The notes beneath the pieces are model-generated. The model worked only from the letters and a program-made list of their open reading frames with translations. It did no database searches and had not been told where the DNA came from. From an uncultured Prevotellaceae bacterium (GTDB lineage Bacteria; Bacteroidota; Bacteroidia; Bacteroidales; Bacteroidaceae), in assembly GCA_946410305.1 (NCBI GenBank), contig CAMJZV010000029.1, positions 1 to 35,734 of the forward strand: DNA of 35,734 bases, read 5' to 3'. Of the stretch, positions 32,814-35,734 are shown one piece after another. The translations under genes and the position numbers were made by a program. Within the stretch, counting starts at the first letter, position 1. Each line of letters begins with the position of its first letter.

Positions 32814-34295
32814 ATGGCAAAAGAATTAAAAGAATTAACAAAAAGAGCTGATAATTATAGCCAGTGGTTTAACGATCTGGTCGTTAAAGCAGACCTGGCT
32901 GAGCAGAGCGCTGTGCGCGGCTGTATGGTTATCAAGCCTTACGGCTACGCCATCTGGGAGAAGATGCAGCAGCAGCTTGACAAGATGTTCAAGGAGACTG
33001 GCGCACAGAACGCCTATTTCCCCCTGTTGATTCCGAAGTCATTCCTGAGCCGCGAGGCCGAGCATGTAGAGGGTTTCGCCAAGGAGTGTGCTGTGGTGAC
33101 GCACTATCGTCTGCGTGCCAAGGAAGATAAAAGCGGTGTAGAGGTTGACCCATCCGCTAAACTCGAGGAGGAACTCATTGTCCGTCCTACTTCTGAGACC
33201 ATTATCTGGAACACCTATAAGAACTGGATTCACTCTTGGCGCGACCTGCCCCTGATGTGCAACCAGTGGTGTAACGTGATGCGCTGGGAGATGCGCACCC
33301 GTCCTTTCCTGCGTACCTCAGAGTTCCTGTGGCAGGAGGGTCACACGGCTCATGCTACCCGCGAGGAGGCCGAAGAGGAAGCACAGAAGATGCTGAAGGT
33401 ATATGCCAAGTTCGCTGAGGAGTGGATGGCTGTACCTGTTGTACAGGGTGTGAAAAGTGAGACCGAGCGCTTTGCCGGTGCTCTGGATACTTACACCATC
33501 GAGGCTATGATGCAGGATGGTAAGGCACTGCAGAGCGGTACCTCACACTTCCTGGGTCAGAACTTTGCGAAGGCTTTCGAGGTTACCTATCTTAATAAGG
33601 AGAACAAGCCTGAGTATGTATGGGCTACCTCTTGGGGTGTTTCTACCCGCTTGATTGGTGCACTCATCATGACTCACTCTGACGACAACGGACTGGTGCT
33701 GCCTCCGAAGTTGGCTCCTATCCAGGTAGTGATTATTCCTATCGCCACCAAGCCCGAGCAGATGGAGCAGGTGAACAAGGAGGTTACTCCGATTATCGAG
33801 AAACTGCGTGCCAAGGGCATCACCGTTAAGTTCGACGATGCTGACAACAAGCGTCCTGGCTTCAAGTTTGCTGACTACGAGCTGAAGGGTGTTCCTGTAC
33901 GCTTGGTACTGGGTGCCCGCGATTTGGAGAACGGCACTATCGAGGTGATGCGCCGTGACACACTCGAGAAGGAGACCCGCAGCATTGATGGCATCGCTGA
34001 ATACGTAGAGCAGCTGCTCGACGACATCCAGGCCAACATCTTCAAGAAGGCCAAGGACTATCGCGATGCTCACATCTTCGAGTGCGAGAACTACGAGGAA
34101 TTCAAGGAGAAGGTGAAGGACGGTGGTTTCTTCCTCTGCCACTGGGACGGCACTGCCGAGACCGAGGCGAAGATCAAGGAAGAGACACAGGCTACCATCC
34201 GCTGCGTGCCTTTCGGCGTAGAGCAGACTCCTGGTGTGGATATGGTGACTGGCAAACCTGCCAAGGCTCGCGTCATCATTGCCCGCAGCTATTAA
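32814..34295 (+). CDS. proS: Prolyl-tRNA synthetase, archaeal/eukaryotic type
   Basis: This class II synthetase charges tRNA-Pro. The 493-residue protein has motif 2 around residues 157-182 ([20 protein letters not shown]) and motif 3 around 272-300 ([20 protein letters not shown], then [11 protein letters not shown]), an anticodon-binding domain (about 305-400) and the extra C-terminal domain ending in ...VIIARSY with a terminal Tyr. There is no bacterial-type editing insertion between motifs 2 and 3. This is the eukaryote/archaeal ProRS found in Bacteroidetes. The gene stands alone, with its cognate tRNA-Pro gene elsewhere in the window. Confidence 0.97.
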   Translation: MAKELKELTKRADNYSQWFNDLVVKADLAEQSAVRGCMVIKPYGYAIWEKMQQQLDKMFKETGAQNAYFPLLIPKSFLSREAEHVEGFAKECAVVTHYRLRAKEDKSGVEVDPSAKLEEELIVRPTSETIIWNTYKNWIHSWRDLPLMCNQWCNVMRWEMRTRPFLRTSEFLWQEGHTAHATREEAEEEAQKMLKVYAKFAEEWMAVPVVQGVKSETERFAGALDTYTIEAMMQDGKALQSGTSHFLGQNFAKAFEVTYLNKENKPEYVWATSWGVSTRLIGALIMTHSDDNGLVLPPKLAPIQVVIIPIATKPEQMEQVNKEVTPIIEKLRAKGITVKFDDADNKRPGFKFADYELKGVPVRLVLGARDLENGTIEVMRRDTLEKETRSIDGIAEYVEQLLDDIQANIFKKAKDYRDAHIFECENYEEFKEKVKDGGFFLCHWDGTAETEAKIKEETQATIRCVPFGVEQTPGVDMVTGKPAKARVIIARSY

Positions 34296-34369
34296 TTGGT
34301 TAATGGTTAATGGTTAGCGGTTAGCGGTTAGCGGTTAGCGGTTAGCGGTTAACAGTTAGCGATTACTAA
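34296..34369. repeat. 7-nt tandem array TTAGCGG after proS
   Basis: Starting right after the proS stop come two TTAATGG, five exact TTAGCGG (34314-34348), then TTAACAG, TTAGCGA and TTACTAA. Every unit has a stop trinucleotide on at least one strand. Confidence 0.97.
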
Positions 34370-34370
34370 T

Positions 34371-34405
34371 AAAAAGGCCTGCTTCAACGAAGCAGGTCTT
34401 TTTAT
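34371..34405. terminator. Bidirectional terminator between proS and galE
   Basis: CCTGCTTC (34378-34385) pairs with GAAGCAGG (34389-34396), extended by flanking A/T pairs, with five As before and five Ts after. It can end both convergent transcripts. Confidence 0.9.
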
Positions 34406-34467
34406 TTAATCTTTCAATTTTAATATTTCATTTTTAATTTTTAATATTTCATCTTTCATTTTTCATC
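34405..34467. repeat. 7-nt period array TTTMAWN next to galE
   Basis: Nine units follow in strict register: TTTAATC, TTTCAAT, TTTAATA, TTTCATT, TTTAATT, TTTAATA, TTTCATC, TTTCATT, TTTCATC. The array ends at the base before the galE stop codon (complement of 34468-34470). Confidence 0.9.
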
Positions 34468-35508
34468 TTACTGAATGCCGTCTTCGCGCAGTTTCTGCTG
34501 CCACTTCCAGGCAGACTTCAGCACCTCTTCAGTAGGAGTCTCTGCCTTCCAGCCCAGCACCTTGTTGGCTTTGTCGACATTACCCCAAACCTGCTCGATA
34601 TCGCCCTCACGACGGGGAGCATAGGTCCAGTTAACCTTGACGCCAGTGGCCTTCTCGAAGCCCTGAACAACCTCCAAGGTAGAGAGTCCCTTACCAGTAC
34701 CGATGTTGAAAATCTCCACAGCGTCAGTCTCAGGATTGTCGAGCACACGCTCCATAGCCTTTACATGAGCCTTGGCCAAATCAACGACATAGATATAGTC
34801 GCGGATACAGGTCTTGTCAGGGGTGTTATAGTCGTTACCAAAAATCTTCAGCTGCTGACGGATACCCATAGCGGTCTGTGTGACGAAGGGAATCAGATTC
34901 ATGGGCACACCATTGGGCAACTCACCGATGAGTGCTGAGGGATGCGCACCGATGGGGTTGAAGTAGCGCAGGATGATAGACTTGATGGGAGCACCACTAT
35001 GGATATAGTCCTGGATAATCTCCTCGTTAATCTGTTTCGTATTGCCATAGGGCGACATGGCCTTCTGGATAGGTGCATTCTCCGTGACAGGCAGGTTCTC
35101 TTTTGAGGGCTGACCATAGACCGTACATGAAGAAGAGAAGATGATGCCCTTCACGTCGTACTTCGGCATGAGTTCCAACAGGTTTATCAGCGACACGAGG
35201 TTATTGCGATAGTACATCAGCGGCTTCTCCACGCTCTCGCCCACAGCCTTGTTGGCAGCAAAGTGGATGATACCAGAGATGTCGGGATACTTCTGGAAGA
35301 TACGCTCCATAGCGGTATAATCGCAGCAGTCTGCCTGTTCAAAAGCTGGGCGCACACCAGTAATTTTCTCGATTCCGTCAACCACGTTAGCGTTGGAGTT
35401 AGAGAGATTGTCAACGATAACGACTTTGTAGCCTGCTTCCTGCAGTTCTACTGTGGTGTGGCTTCCAATGAAACCGGTACCACCAGTAACAAGAATAGTT
35501 TGTTTCAT
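34468..35508 (-). CDS. galE: UDP-glucose 4-epimerase
   Basis: GalE interconverts UDP-glucose and UDP-galactose with NAD. The 346-residue protein has the Rossmann motif VTGGTGFIGSH (residues 7-17), HFAANKAVGES (82-92), catalytic Ser in FSSSCTVYG (124-132) and Tyr154/Lys158 in SPYGNTK, then YFNPIGAHPSALIGE. The start at 35508 (MKQTILVTGG) is the family N terminus; a longer open frame would run backwards through the tRNA-Asp gene. It is preceded by a tRNA terminator at 35528-35561, so it needs its own promoter, which I could not identify in the 20 nt between. Confidence 0.96.
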   Translation of the reverse strand: MKQTILVTGGTGFIGSHTTVELQEAGYKVVIVDNLSNSNANVVDGIEKITGVRPAFEQADCCDYTAMERIFQKYPDISGIIHFAANKAVGESVEKPLMYYRNNLVSLINLLELMPKYDVKGIIFSSSCTVYGQPSKENLPVTENAPIQKAMSPYGNTKQINEEIIQDYIHSGAPIKSIILRYFNPIGAHPSALIGELPNGVPMNLIPFVTQTAMGIRQQLKIFGNDYNTPDKTCIRDYIYVVDLAKAHVKAMERVLDNPETDAVEIFNIGTGKGLSTLEVVQGFEKATGVKVNWTYAPRREGDIEQVWGNVDKANKVLGWKAETPTEEVLKSAWKWQQKLREDGIQ

Positions 35509-35527
35509 AGTTGTAATGATATTTTGT

Positions 35528-35561
35528 AATAAAAGCCCACTGGAGTTATCCAATGAGCTTT
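35528..35561 (-). terminator. tRNA-Asp terminator
   Basis: On the minus strand AAAGCTCATTGGA (complement of 35549-35561) pairs with TCCAGTGGGCTTT (complement of 35532-35544), 13 bp with two G-T pairs, followed by TTTTATT-like sequence. Confidence 0.85.
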
Positions 35562-35572
35562 CTAATGTTAGG

Positions 35573-35646
35573 CGGTGCGTACGAGACTCGAACTCGTGAC
35601 CTCCTGCGTGACAGGCAGGCATTCTAACCTACTGAACTAACGCACC
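35573..35646 (-). tRNA. tRNA-Asp (GTC), first copy
   Basis: Read on the minus strand the gene begins GGTGCGT and ends ACGCACC with discriminator G73, the aspartate identity base. The anticodon stem CCTGC/GCAGG encloses CTGTCAC, so the anticodon is GTC. The 3' CCA is not encoded in full. Confidence 0.96.
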
Positions 35647-35683
35647 AATAATTTTAAATTTGCAATTTTCGACTCACTCTTGG

Positions 35684-35734
35684 CGGTGCGTACGAGACTC
35701 GAACTCGTGACCTCCTGCGTGACAGGCAGGCATT
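35684..35734 (-). tRNA. tRNA-Asp (GTC), second copy, cut by the window end
   Basis: The last 51 bases repeat the 3' part of the first tRNA-Asp exactly, including discriminator, T arm, variable loop and anticodon arm. A 37-nt spacer separates the copies. The 5' part lies outside the window. Confidence 0.9.

Noticed and set aside
34296..34467. CRISPR-like repeat array
   Set aside because: Units are 7 nt, contiguous and without spacers, and no cas genes are present.
35509..35622. N-terminal extension of galE
   Set aside because: The extra codons read through tRNA-Asp and its terminator; the family N terminus is at 35508.
35573..35734. Tandem tRNA-Asp copies as an integration-site duplication
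   Set aside because: Both copies look complete as far as visible, the spacer is only 37 nt and no integrase is nearby; simple gene duplication suffices.

Overview
The window reads as a core chromosomal segment of a gut- or oral-type Bacteroidales bacterium, most likely Prevotella or a close relative. The evidence is the repeated Bacteroidetes promoter signature (TAnnTTTG, often with TTTG about 20 nt upstream), weak Shine-Dalgarno sequences, a serine palmitoyltransferase of the Bacteroidetes type, eukaryote-like IleRS and ProRS, and Bacteroidales-restricted families (DUF3256, DUF4296, DUF5687). There is no prophage, insertion sequence, CRISPR array or integrative element.

Layout. 1-2450 is the 3' two thirds of a pyruvate:ferredoxin oxidoreductase. 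2671-3950 is a decayed TPR/SpoIIE phosphatase gene. 4003-6823 holds tRNA-Pro, serine palmitoyltransferase, a divergent diacylglycerol-kinase-type lipid kinase, a 51-residue Cys-rich membrane protein and tRNA-Cys. 7010-9511 is transketolase plus ribose-5-phosphate isomerase B (non-oxidative pentose phosphate). 9512-10115 is a 604-nt gene-free, hairpin-rich stretch in front of rplU-rpmA. 20485 down to 10973 is one minus-strand run of nine genes: ileS, a dksA-like gene, lspA, a DUF4296 lipoprotein, an overlapping 77-residue ORF, a nucleoside-symporter-type MFS protein, rsmE, paaK and DUF3256. 23650 down to 20577 is a minus-strand run: 3'-5' exonuclease, rlmI, tilS. 23785-28838 is a plus-strand run: ftsK, lolA, DUF5687, rlmH. 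The right end carries a feoA-feoB fusion, mtgA and an OmpA-like lipoprotein on the minus strand, proS on the plus strand, and galE with two tandem tRNA-Asp genes on the minus strand.

The genes are mostly housekeeping: translation (two tRNA synthetases, L21, L27, RsmE, RlmH, RlmI, TilS, four tRNAs), envelope biogenesis (LspA, LolA, MtgA, OmpA-like, sphingolipid synthesis), central carbon metabolism and iron uptake.

The most unusual signal lies between the genes. From about 11.5 kb to 34.5 kb many intergenic gaps are filled with short tandem arrays that differ in sequence (TAATTCA, TTAGCGG, TTTMAWN, TTACATC and degenerate relatives) but keep a strict 7-nt period. Most arrays begin or end within a few bases of a stop codon, and most units contain a stop trinucleotide. 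Because 7 is 1 modulo 3, such arrays place stops in all three frames. Two arrays instead sit directly upstream of promoter -7 boxes between divergent genes. I cannot assign them to a described element. Other points of interest are a terminator that overlaps the tRNA-Pro promoter, a GIHH signature in place of HIGH in IleRS, a 194-nt out-of-frame gene overlap, and the structured region ahead of rplU.
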